Source: Leifsonia sp. AK011
Lineage (GTDB): Bacteria > Actinomycetota > Actinomycetes > Actinomycetales > Microbacteriaceae
Direction of reading: 5' to 3'
Assembly: GCF_013410945.1 (NCBI RefSeq)
Contig: NZ_JACCCH010000001.1
Span: 2,108,001 to 2,172,000, forward strand
DNA: 64,000 nucleotides
In this document: piece by piece, positions 18,521 to 25,625 of the stretch
Layout: each line of letters opens with the position of its first letter
Position numbering within the stretch: position 1 is the first letter of the stretch
Notes under the pieces: generated by a model
What the model was told of the DNA's origin: nothing
Databases searched by the model: none
What the model saw: the letters and a program-made list of their open reading frames with translations, nothing else
Position numbers and translations under genes: made by a program

Positions 18521-19705
18521 GTGGCCCCCAAGACGAAGGAGCAGACGCTCGCCTGGTTGAGAACGATCACCGGCGAGCTGGCGACCGCAACGCTCAAGAG
18601 GCTCGACGAGACGCTGCCCTGGTACGGCGACATGCCACCGGGGCGGCGCTCCGCGGTCGGCCTCGTCGCGCAGAACGGCATCACGAGCTTCATCTCGTGG
18701 TTCGACGACCCCAAGTCGATCCCCTGGATCGCGGCGGATGTCTTCGGCGCTGCCCCGCGCGAACTGCTCCGGTCGGTGTCCCTGACTCAAACCCTGCAGC
18801 TCATCCGCATCACCGTCGAGGTGGTCGAGGAGCGGGTCAAGGACGGCGACGATGTGCTCCGCGAGGCGATCCTGCTGTACTCACGTGAGATCGCCTTCGC
18901 GGCAGCGGACGTCTACGCGCGTGCTGCCGAGGCCCGCGGACTGTGGGATGCACGTCTTGAAGCCCTCGTCGTCGACTCGATCCTCTCCGGCGAGTACGAC
19001 AACGAACTGCCGAGCCGCATCGCGGCACTCGGGTGGAACGGCCACGGTGAGGTGTGTGTGCTCGTCGGCACCGCGCCGAAGATGCTCGATGTCGACCAGC
19101 TTCGTCGAACGGCCCGTCATCTCGACGCCGATGTGCTCATCGGCGTTCAGGGGGCGCGCCTTGTGCTCGTGATCGGCCGGGCGAGCCCGATTCCGGACGA
19201 CCCGGAGGCTGACCAGCCGATGCCGTTCCTCGCGATCGCCGAACAGCTCGAGCCCGGTTTCGGCCCGGGACACCTCGTGCTCGGACCGGAGGTTCCGACT
19301 CTCGTGGAAGCTGCTCGCAGCGCCAAGGCCGCCCTCGCAGGCTTCGCGGTGGCGCGCTCGTGGCGCAACGCCCCGCGCCCGACGCTCGCCGACGACTTGC
19401 TCCCCGAGCGGGCCTTCGCCGGCGATCCGCTCGCCCGCGCGACGCTCATCAACCGCATCTACAAGCCGCTCCAGGCCCACTCGACCGACCTGCTCACGAC
19501 ACTATGGTGCTACCTCGACAACGGTCGCTCGCTGGAGGCAACGGCTCGCGAGCTGTTCGTGCATCCGAACACCGTTCGCTACCGTCTCAAGCGGGTCAGC
19601 GAGGTCATCGGGTGGGATGCCACGGGCGCCCGTGAGGCGCTCATCCTGCAGTCCGCACTCATCGTGGGCTCCATCGCCGACCCGGATCCCGCTAGGAAGC
19701 GCTGA
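18521..19705 (+). CDS. fasR: PucR-type regulator, FasR-like
   Basis: This 394-residue protein ends in a PucR/CdaR-type helix-turn-helix (about residues 325-385) containing LEATARELFVHPNTVRYRLK. The N-terminal region is an all-alpha and GGDEF-like PucR architecture. Streptomyces FasR, which controls the fab operon, has the same architecture and position directly upstream of fabD. The role in fatty acid synthesis control is therefore inferred from domain plus context. It starts with GTG 6 nt after aceE and probably shares its transcript. Its last 14 nt overlap the end of the convergent MarR gene. Confidence 0.85.
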   Translation: MAPKTKEQTLAWLRTITGELATATLKRLDETLPWYGDMPPGRRSAVGLVAQNGITSFISWFDDPKSIPWIAADVFGAAPRELLRSVSLTQTLQLIRITVEVVEERVKDGDDVLREAILLYSREIAFAAADVYARAAEARGLWDARLEALVVDSILSGEYDNELPSRIAALGWNGHGEVCVLVGTAPKMLDVDQLRRTARHLDADVLIGVQGARLVLVIGRASPIPDDPEADQPMPFLAIAEQLEPGFGPGHLVLGPEVPTLVEAARSAKAALAGFAVARSWRNAPRPTLADDLLPERAFAGDPLARATLINRIYKPLQAHSTDLLTTLWCYLDNGRSLEATARELFVHPNTVRYRLKRVSEVIGWDATGAREALILQSALIVGSIADPDPARKR

Positions 19706-20147
19706 CCCGTCTCGCCAGTGCCTCGCCGGCATCACCCGTCGCCAGTCCGCTCAGAAGCCCGACTAGACGCTCGAGGTCGAGGCCGACCGTTGCTGCGTCG
19801 ATCTCGTCGTAGAGACGCTCCTCGATGCCTCGCACGTCGGCGTCGAGGGCGCGACCGCGTTCGGTCGGTGTGAGTGTCACCAGCCTGCGATCGTTCGGGT
19901 CCTGTCCGCGCGTGACCAGGTCGGCGACGACCATCCTGTCGACGAGTCGGCTGGGGTTGGTGCCGCTCTCGCACACGAGCAGCCGTCCCAGTTCCGTGAG
20001 TGAGAGCGGCGCGCCGTCGACGAGAAGGCGAAGCACCTCGGCCTGGGAGGGGGTGAGACCGAGTCGCCCCAGCTCGAACGAGAGACGGCGGTTGCCATCA
20101 CGCTGCGCCGCGAGCACGGCGTATCGCAGCTGCTCTGCCGCTCTCAT
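19692..20147 (-). CDS. MarR-family transcriptional regulator
   Basis: This 151-residue protein has the winged-helix MarR layout: LTPSQAEVLRLLVDGAP, LTELGRLLVCESGTNPSRLV as the recognition region, then RGQDPNDRRLVTLTPTERG as the wing. MarR proteins repress nearby genes and respond to small ligands. Its start overlaps the stop of the upstream metallo-hydrolase gene (ATGA), so the two form an operon. A long palindrome at that operon's start is the obvious candidate operator. The pair lies on the opposite strand between fasR and fabD. Confidence 0.88.
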   Translation of the reverse strand: MRAAEQLRYAVLAAQRDGNRRLSFELGRLGLTPSQAEVLRLLVDGAPLSLTELGRLLVCESGTNPSRLVDRMVVADLVTRGQDPNDRRLVTLTPTERGRALDADVRGIEERLYDEIDAATVGLDLERLVGLLSGLATGDAGEALARRVSAS

Positions 20148-21004
20148 CGGACCACACTCGCATCGGCAAGCAATGCCGCGGCGGCAGGATCGTGCGCTGC
20201 GAGCACCACCGTGCCGGGGTTTCGCTCGACGAACTCGGCGACGAGCCTGGACGACGCACGAAGGCCTGACCGCGAGCCGACGCCGGGAACGCGACCCTCC
20301 GCGAGCAGCTCGACATCGTAGGTCAGGTCCCCGACGAACAGAAGGGGAGGCTCACCGTCCCGGCGGAGCAGGAGCGACAACGATCCCGGCGAGTGGCCAG
20401 GGGTCGGCACGAGGAGCAGCGAACCGTCCCCGAGCAGGTCGTGAGCCTCGGCGAATGGCGCGATCGACGGATCCTCTGTCGATACTGGGGTGACGCGAGT
20501 CACGCGGCTGGCCGGCAGGAGGATGTGATCGGCGAGGTACCCGTCGAGCACGGCCGTGCGGCGCGACACCTGTCGCCATTCCACATCGCTCACGACAATC
20601 TCGGCATGGCGAAGGTCCCGTAGTCCGCCGATGTGGTCCTGGTGCAGGTGCGAGAGTACGGCGTACCGAACCGCTCCAATGTCGTAGCCACGGTCGGCGA
20701 GGAGCGCGGGCAGCGTCTCCCCCGCCGCAATGCTGAAGCGCGCGAGCCTGCGGTAGAGGAACCCCACGATCCCGCGGGGGAAGTAGGCGGCATCCGTCAC
20801 CGAGCGTCGATCCTGACCCGTGTCGAAGAGCACGAGCGCCGTCGGATGCTCGATGACGAAGACATTGATCGGACGCGGTGCGGTCCATCTCCGCGAGGTG
20901 AGGAGCCACCAGAACACCGGCACTCCCCGCCCCTCGACGTGGTCGGGCCTGATACGCACCGTTCCCGTGCTGATGACGCTCACTCTCATGCGAATCCATT
21001 CCAT
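20144..21004 (-). CDS. Metallo-beta-lactamase-fold hydrolase (AHL-lactonase-like)
   Basis: This protein of up to 286 residues has the metallo-beta-lactamase fold. The metal motif HLHQDH lies at 119-124, followed by the later Asp of VGDLTYD and a C-terminal His in LAAHDPAA. The arrangement resembles the N-acyl-homoserine-lactone lactonase (AttM/AiiA) branch, but substrates vary widely there. The ATG at 21004 lies inside a 31-bp palindrome; an alternative ATG at 20989 (MRVSVIST) would leave the palindrome upstream. It is coupled to the MarR gene by a 4-nt overlap and is divergent from fabD. Confidence 0.82.
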   Translation of the reverse strand: MEWIRMRVSVISTGTVRIRPDHVEGRGVPVFWWLLTSRRWTAPRPINVFVIEHPTALVLFDTGQDRRSVTDAAYFPRGIVGFLYRRLARFSIAAGETLPALLADRGYDIGAVRYAVLSHLHQDHIGGLRDLRHAEIVVSDVEWRQVSRRTAVLDGYLADHILLPASRVTRVTPVSTEDPSIAPFAEAHDLLGDGSLLLVPTPGHSPGSLSLLLRRDGEPPLLFVGDLTYDVELLAEGRVPGVGSRSGLRASSRLVAEFVERNPGTVVLAAHDPAAAALLADASVVR

Positions 21005-21031
21005 GTCGTGTCATTGAATGATACGACATGG
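21001..21031. promoter_or_regulatory. 31-bp palindrome, candidate MarR operator
   Basis: The arms CCATGTCGTGTCATT and AATGATACGACATGG match at 14 of 15 positions around a central G. The site covers the start of the metallo-hydrolase gene and lies 90 bp before fabD, where a MarR dimer would control its own operon and perhaps affect fabD. Confidence 0.65.
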
Positions 21032-21109
21032 GTATTCAGATCGGAACATCCACAAGACTTGATCGACTTCTTAGTCGACGCGCCACAGGGGTGCCGGGCG
21101 AAAACTTGG

Positions 21110-21115
21110 CAGACT
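21110..21115 (+). promoter_or_regulatory. -10 box, leaderless start of fabD
   Basis: CAGACT followed by 6 nt (AGACCG) and then the GTG at 21122. This implies that fabD can be transcribed separately from aceE-fasR. Confidence 0.4.
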
Positions 21116-21121
21116 AGACCG

Positions 21122-22051
21122 GTGATCGTTATCGTCGCGCCCGGTCAGGGCTCCCAGACTCCCGGATTTCTCGAACCCTGGCTCACGGAGCAGCGCTTCG
21201 CCGATCAGCTCGGAGCGATCTCCGAGGCTGTTGGCCTCGACCTCGTTGCCCACGGCACCACCTCCGACGCTGACACGATCCGCGACACCCGCGTCGCGCA
21301 GCCGCTCATCGTGGCCGCTGGTCTCCTCACGCTGTCAGCACTCTTCGCCGACGGTCGTCGCTCGAAGATCGGCGGTATCGCCGGGCACTCGGTCGGCGAG
21401 ATCACCGCGGCAGCTGGTGCGGGCATCCTGAGCGAGACCGACGCGGTGACCTTCGTGCGTGAGCGTGGCGCTGCGATGGCGGATGCCGCAGCCCTCGAGC
21501 CCACAGGGATGTCGGCCGTTCTCGGCGGCGACGAGTCGGCGCTCCTCGCCCGCCTCGCAGAGCTCGGTCTCGAGCCAGCCAACTACAACGGCGGTGGACA
21601 GATCGTTGTGGCAGGAGCCCTCGATGCTCTCGCCGCGCTCGCTGCAGAGCCGGTGCCCGGCACCCGTGTCATCCCGCTCCAGGTCGCCGGCGCCTTCCAC
21701 ACGCGATACATGCAGCCCGCCGTCGGCCGACTTCACGATGTCGCAACCGGCCTCACGGCGAACGACCCGACCCTCCCCATCTGGACCAACCGCGATGGTT
21801 CGTCTGTCAACACTGGCGCGGCGTTCATCGACCTCCTTGTCGGCCAGGTCTCCTCCCCCGTGCGCTGGGACCTCACCATGGCCTCCCTCGCGGACGCGGG
21901 GGTCACGGGCATCGTCGAACTCGCGCCTGCCGGTGCCCTCGTGGGGCTCGCCAAGCGTGGTCTCAAGGGTGTCCCGTCAGTCGCCGTGAAGACGCCCGAT
22001 GATCTCACCGCGGCCTTCGATCTCATCGATTCAGAATCCGGAGTCTCATGA
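21122..22051 (+). CDS. fabD: Malonyl-CoA:ACP transacylase
   Basis: This 309-residue enzyme transfers malonyl from CoA to acyl carrier protein, charging ACP for elongation. The nucleophile S90 sits in GHSVGE and the catalytic H193 in AGAFHTRYM. The start is the GTG giving V-I-V-I-V-A-P-G-Q-G-S-Q, the usual FabD N-terminus; the longer open frame back to 20633 crosses the palindrome and the divergent gene and is not used. It overlaps fabH by 4 nt (ATGA). Confidence 0.95.
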   Translation: MIVIVAPGQGSQTPGFLEPWLTEQRFADQLGAISEAVGLDLVAHGTTSDADTIRDTRVAQPLIVAAGLLTLSALFADGRRSKIGGIAGHSVGEITAAAGAGILSETDAVTFVRERGAAMADAAALEPTGMSAVLGGDESALLARLAELGLEPANYNGGGQIVVAGALDALAALAAEPVPGTRVIPLQVAGAFHTRYMQPAVGRLHDVATGLTANDPTLPIWTNRDGSSVNTGAAFIDLLVGQVSSPVRWDLTMASLADAGVTGIVELAPAGALVGLAKRGLKGVPSVAVKTPDDLTAAFDLIDSESGVS

Positions 22052-23052
22052 CCAACCCGACCCTCAAGCAGTCCACCGGGCCCGCATTCACGCGGATCTA
22101 CAGCTACGGTGCTGCCCGCGGCGACCTCGTGGTGCCCAACGAGGACCTCATCGGCCCTATCGATTCGAGCGACGAGTGGATCCGCCAGCGCACGGGTATC
22201 TCGACCCGCACTCGCGCGTCTGCCGGTGTGCTCGCCGTCGACCTGGCCACGGATGCCGCGCGCGAGGCAATCGAGAAGTCCGAAGTGGACCCGTCCCTCA
22301 TCGACCTCGTGATCGTCGCGACGATCAGCAACGTGCAGCAGACCCCGTCGATCGCCGCGGTCGTCGCCGACCGCGTGGGTGCGAACCCCGCGGCCGCGTA
22401 CGACGAGAACGCGGCCTGCGCCGGCTTCAGCTACGGCGTGACGCAGGCTGACGCCCTCATCCGTGCCGGAGCCGCGCACTACGCCCTCGTCATCGGCGCC
22501 GAGAAGCTCTCCGATGTCGTCGACCCGACCGATCGCACCATCTCGTTCCTCCTGGGCGACGGCGCTGGTGCTGTCGTCATCGGACCGAGCGACTTCCCCG
22601 GCATTGCGGCGCCCGTCTGGGGCTCGGACGGCTCCAAGGCCGACTCCGTGGGCATGAACGCGACACTCGTGCAGTTCCGCGACGGTGAGGCCGAGTGGCC
22701 CACGCTGCGCCAGGACGGGCAGGTCGTCTTCCGGTGGGCTGTGTGGGAGATGGCGAAGGTCGCGAAGCAGGCACTCGAGGCTGCCGGTGTCGAGGCATCC
22801 GATCTCGCCGCCTTCATCCCCCACCAGGCGAACATGCGCATCATCGACGAGTTCGCGAAGCAGCTCGGGCTGCCCGACACCGTGCTCATCGGTCGCGATA
22901 TCGCGACAACGGGCAACACGAGTGCCGCGTCCATTCCGCTGGCGACACACCGCCTGCTGGAGGAGCACCCCGAGCTCAGTGGCGGCCTCGCCCTGCAGAT
23001 CGGCTTCGGCGCCGGGCTTGTCTTCGGCGCCCAGGTAGTCGTACTCCCATAA
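22048..23052 (+). CDS. fabH: Beta-ketoacyl-ACP synthase III
   Basis: This 334-residue condensing enzyme starts each fatty acid chain by joining an acyl-CoA primer to malonyl-ACP. The Cys-His-Asn triad is present: C124 in ENAACAGFSYG, H259 in IPHQAN and N290 in TTGNTSAAS. In actinobacteria FabH often prefers branched primers; specificity cannot be read here. Translation is coupled to fabD by the ATGA overlap. acpP follows after 41 nt. Confidence 0.96.
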   Translation: MTNPTLKQSTGPAFTRIYSYGAARGDLVVPNEDLIGPIDSSDEWIRQRTGISTRTRASAGVLAVDLATDAAREAIEKSEVDPSLIDLVIVATISNVQQTPSIAAVVADRVGANPAAAYDENAACAGFSYGVTQADALIRAGAAHYALVIGAEKLSDVVDPTDRTISFLLGDGAGAVVIGPSDFPGIAAPVWGSDGSKADSVGMNATLVQFRDGEAEWPTLRQDGQVVFRWAVWEMAKVAKQALEAAGVEASDLAAFIPHQANMRIIDEFAKQLGLPDTVLIGRDIATTGNTSAASIPLATHRLLEEHPELSGGLALQIGFGAGLVFGAQVVVLP

Positions 23053-23093
23053 ACTGCTAGCGGTCACTTCACACCACCAAGGAGAAAACAACA

Positions 23094-23342
23094 ATGGCAT
23101 TGTCCACTGAAGAAGTACTGGCCGGCCTCGCCGAGCTCATCAACGACGAGACCGGCATTGCGACGGACACCGTCGAGCTGGACAAGTCGTTCACCGACGA
23201 CCTCGACATCGACTCCATCTCGATGATGACCATCGTCGTCAACGCAGAAGAGAAGTTCGACGTCAAGATCCCCGACGAAGAGGTCAAGAACCTCAAGACC
23301 GTCGGCGACGCCGTGAGCTTCATCACCAGCGCCCAGGCCTAA
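23094..23342 (+). CDS. acpP: Acyl carrier protein
   Basis: This acidic 82-residue protein carries the growing acyl chain on phosphopantetheine. The attachment serine is S41 in DLDIDSISMM. A strong ribosome-binding site, AAGGAG, lies about 9 nt before the ATG, consistent with the high expression expected for ACP. It lies between fabH and fabF, the usual actinobacterial order. Confidence 0.96.
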   Translation: MALSTEEVLAGLAELINDETGIATDTVELDKSFTDDLDIDSISMMTIVVNAEEKFDVKIPDEEVKNLKTVGDAVSFITSAQA

Positions 23343-23440
23343 ACAGCCACCCACCGGGCGAGTAATACGTCTGCGGCTGGCCAGCCGGGTTTCCGGCTGG
23401 CCGCCCCCGCGGACTCTGCAGTACATGACAGGAACGTGAA

Positions 23441-24685
23441 ATGACCAGCAAGAAGATCGTTGTTACCGGTATTGGCGCGACCTCCCCGCTCGGCGGAACG
23501 GCCCCCGAATCATGGGCTGCGCTGCTCGAAGGCGAGTCCGGTGCCCACACCCTCGCCCACGACTGGGTTGAGCAGTACGACCTCCCCGTGACCTTCGCTG
23601 CGGAGGCGAAGGTGCGGCCGGAAGAGGTCCTCGAGCGCGTCGAATCCAAGCGCCTGGACCCTTCGAGCCAGTTCGCCCTCATCTCGGCCCGTGAGGCCTG
23701 GGCGGACGCCGGCTCCCCCGACGTCGACCCCATCCGGGTCGGTGTTGACTACTCCACAGGCATCGGCGGCCTCTGGACCCTTCTCGACGCGTGGGACACC
23801 CTCCGCGAGAAGGGCCCGCGTCGAGTCCTCCCCATGACCATCCCCATGCTCATGCCGAACGCTGCCGCCGCGGCCATCAGCATGTCCATCCCCTCACGCG
23901 CCTATGCCCGTACGGATGTCTCGGCCTGCGCCTCGAGCACCGAAGCCATCGCGAACGCCTACATGCACCTCCAGGAGGGCCTCGCGGATGTCGTGATCGC
24001 CGGTGGCACGGAGGCCGTCGTGCATCCGCTCCCCATCGCAGCATTCGCCTCGATGCAGGCTCTGTCCAAGCGCAACGACACCCCGGAGACGGCGTCGCGT
24101 CCCTACGACGTCTCGCGTGACGGCTTCGTGCTGGGCGAGGGTGCAGGCACCGTCGTTCTCGAGACGGAGGAGCACGCCCTCGCGCGCGGCGCCCGTATCT
24201 ACGCGGAGCTCGCCGGCGGAACCGTCACGAGCGACTCCTTCCACATCACCGCCCCGGACCCGGAGGGTTCGGCGGCCGCGCGCGCCATGAAGGCCGCGAT
24301 CGAGATGGCTGGCGCGGACCTCACCGATGTCAAGCACATCAATGCCCACGCGACCAGCACTCCCGTGGGAGACATCGCCGAGTACAACGCGATGCTGCGC
24401 GTGTTCGGAGACCACCTGCCGAACATCGCCGTGTCGGCGACGAAGGCCGCAACCGGTCACCTGTTGGGCGGCACTGGAGCACTCGAGGCGATCTTCACGA
24501 TCCTCGCGCTCCACAACCGCACAGCTCCCCCGACGATCAACATCACCGAGCAGGACCCTGCGATCCCGCTCGACGTCGTGACCTCGCCTCGGGCGTTGGG
24601 CGAGGGCTCGCTGCTCGCGCTGAGCAACTCGTTCGGCTTCGGCGGCCACAACGCTGTCGCCGCGTTCCGCACGTACGAGGGCTAA
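23441..24685 (+). CDS. fabF: Beta-ketoacyl-ACP synthase II
   Basis: This 414-residue elongating condensing enzyme extends acyl-ACP with malonyl-ACP. The Cys-His-His triad is C163 in SACASSTEA, H302 in NAHATSTPVGD and H339 in TKAATGHLLG. It starts 99 nt after acpP and is the last gene of the fab cluster. A tandem repeat begins at its stop codon and separates it from convergent minus-strand genes. Confidence 0.96.
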   Translation: MTSKKIVVTGIGATSPLGGTAPESWAALLEGESGAHTLAHDWVEQYDLPVTFAAEAKVRPEEVLERVESKRLDPSSQFALISAREAWADAGSPDVDPIRVGVDYSTGIGGLWTLLDAWDTLREKGPRRVLPMTIPMLMPNAAAAAISMSIPSRAYARTDVSACASSTEAIANAYMHLQEGLADVVIAGGTEAVVHPLPIAAFASMQALSKRNDTPETASRPYDVSRDGFVLGEGAGTVVLETEEHALARGARIYAELAGGTVTSDSFHITAPDPEGSAAARAMKAAIEMAGADLTDVKHINAHATSTPVGDIAEYNAMLRVFGDHLPNIAVSATKAATGHLLGGTGALEAIFTILALHNRTAPPTINITEQDPAIPLDVVTSPRALGEGSLLALSNSFGFGGHNAVAAFRTYEG

Positions 24686-24758
24686 CCCTTCGAGACGCGG
24701 CCGTGCCGCTCCTCAGGGACCACCCTTCGAGACGCGGCTACGCCGCTCCTCAGGGACC
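24685..24758. repeat. Two tandem 37-bp repeats after fabF
   Basis: Two copies (24685-24721 and 24722-24758) begin ACCCTTCGAGACGCGGC and end GCCGCTCCTCAGGGACC, differing at only three central bases. Each can fold through GCGGC/GCCGC. The position between convergent genes suggests a dispersed intergenic repeat family that could also serve as a terminator. Confidence 0.85.
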
Positions 24759-24764
24759 GCCGGG

Positions 24765-24920
24765 TCACTTGATCGGGCGGCACCCGTCGTGGATGAGGCA
24801 CTCGCCGTCGAACTGGAGCAGGTCGTCCTCGTTGACGAGACGCTCGAGCTGTTCGAGATCGATGAGCGGTGGCGCAACCTCAGCGATGAGGTCGTGCAAT
24901 TCGCGGTTCAGCGTATCCAT
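24765..24920 (-). CDS. 51-residue protein coupled to DUF3145 gene
   Basis: This short frame encodes an acidic 51-residue protein beginning MDTLNRELHDLIAEV and ending LIHDGCRPIK, with two cysteines near the C-terminus (GECLIHDGC). Its ATG begins 1 nt after the TGA of DUF3145, so translation is probably coupled. Codon use resembles its neighbours. The family is not recognised; tight coupling is the main reason to call it real. Confidence 0.6.
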   Translation of the reverse strand: MDTLNRELHDLIAEVAPPLIDLEQLERLVNEDDLLQFDGECLIHDGCRPIK

Positions 24921-24921
24921 T

Positions 24922-25443
24922 TCATCCCACCTTGTGTAGCCAGACAACAGCGGAGTCCTGCCCGGCGTGACGGAACACGTCGAGCTCGTCATCCCACGCC
25001 TGACCGAGCGCGAGCCGAAGCTCGCGGTGCAGTTCGACCGCGTTCGCGCCCGCCGACTCCATGGCGAAGCGGATCCGGTCTTCGGGGATGACAGTGTTGC
25101 CCACCGTGTCGGTCTGGGCGAAGAAGATGCCGAGGTCGGGGGTGTGCATCCAGCGACCACCATCGGTGCCGAGCCCGGCATCCTCGGTGACCTCGTAGCG
25201 CAGGTGCTCCCAGCCGCGGAGGGCAGAGGCGAGCTTCGCACCGGTCCCCCGCGGACCCTCCCAGTAGTACTCGGCGCGCTTGGCGCCCTTCAGTACCGGC
25301 TGGTCGATCCAATCGAAGTTTACGGCGCGCTCAAGTGCGCGTCCTGCTGCCCACTCGATGTGTGGGCAGAGCGCGCGAGGAGCGGAGTGCACAAAAAGCA
25401 CTCCGCGAGCGAGTGGTGCAGTCACGTTGCGCAGTTCAGACAT
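24922..25443 (-). CDS. DUF3145 family protein
   Basis: This 173-residue protein matches actinobacterial DUF3145, with GVLFVHSAPRALCPHIEWA near the N-terminus and a Trp-rich middle (YYWEGPRGTG). Function is unknown. In Streptomyces the DUF3145 gene also neighbours fabF, so the link to the fab cluster is conserved, although here it is convergent. The chosen ATG has a GGAGG ribosome-binding site 7-8 nt upstream; the longer frame to 25479 has none. Confidence 0.82.
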   Translation of the reverse strand: MSELRNVTAPLARGVLFVHSAPRALCPHIEWAAGRALERAVNFDWIDQPVLKGAKRAEYYWEGPRGTGAKLASALRGWEHLRYEVTEDAGLGTDGGRWMHTPDLGIFFAQTDTVGNTVIPEDRIRFAMESAGANAVELHRELRLALGQAWDDELDVFRHAGQDSAVVWLHKVG

Positions 25444-25534
25444 CTCTGCCTCCGTTCTTGTTGGGTGCGACTTCCCCATCGACCCAGGTGAACGGACTGC
25501 TTGTGACTTGTTTATGAAGTTGGACGGGTCGAAC

Positions 25535-25550
25535 CTTCAACAAAGGTTGA
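25535..25550. promoter_or_regulatory. Small inverted repeat in the DUF3145/polymerase intergenic region
   Basis: TTCAAC-AAAG-GTTGAA is a perfect 6-bp inverted repeat about 92 bp upstream of the DUF3145 start. This 182-bp gap is AT-richer than its surroundings and probably holds the DUF3145 promoter. The role of the repeat is unknown. Confidence 0.3.
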
Positions 25551-25625
25551 ACCTGCTGGCCTCATTATCGCCGAAGATCCCGCGAAATCACAAGCATGTG
25601 ATTCAGCGGCGTGGCGAAACCTCAG

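Noticed and set aside
16142-18790. 882-codon open frame on the strand opposite aceE
   Set aside because: It is a GC-skew shadow: the plus strand encodes a full AceE, and the antisense frame has no recognisable domain, an Arg/Val/Asp-biased composition and no start signals.
20633-21121. N-terminal extension of fabD
   Set aside because: It would cross the 31-bp palindrome and the divergent metallo-hydrolase gene; the GTG at 21122 gives the standard FabD N-terminus with a -10 box 6 nt upstream.
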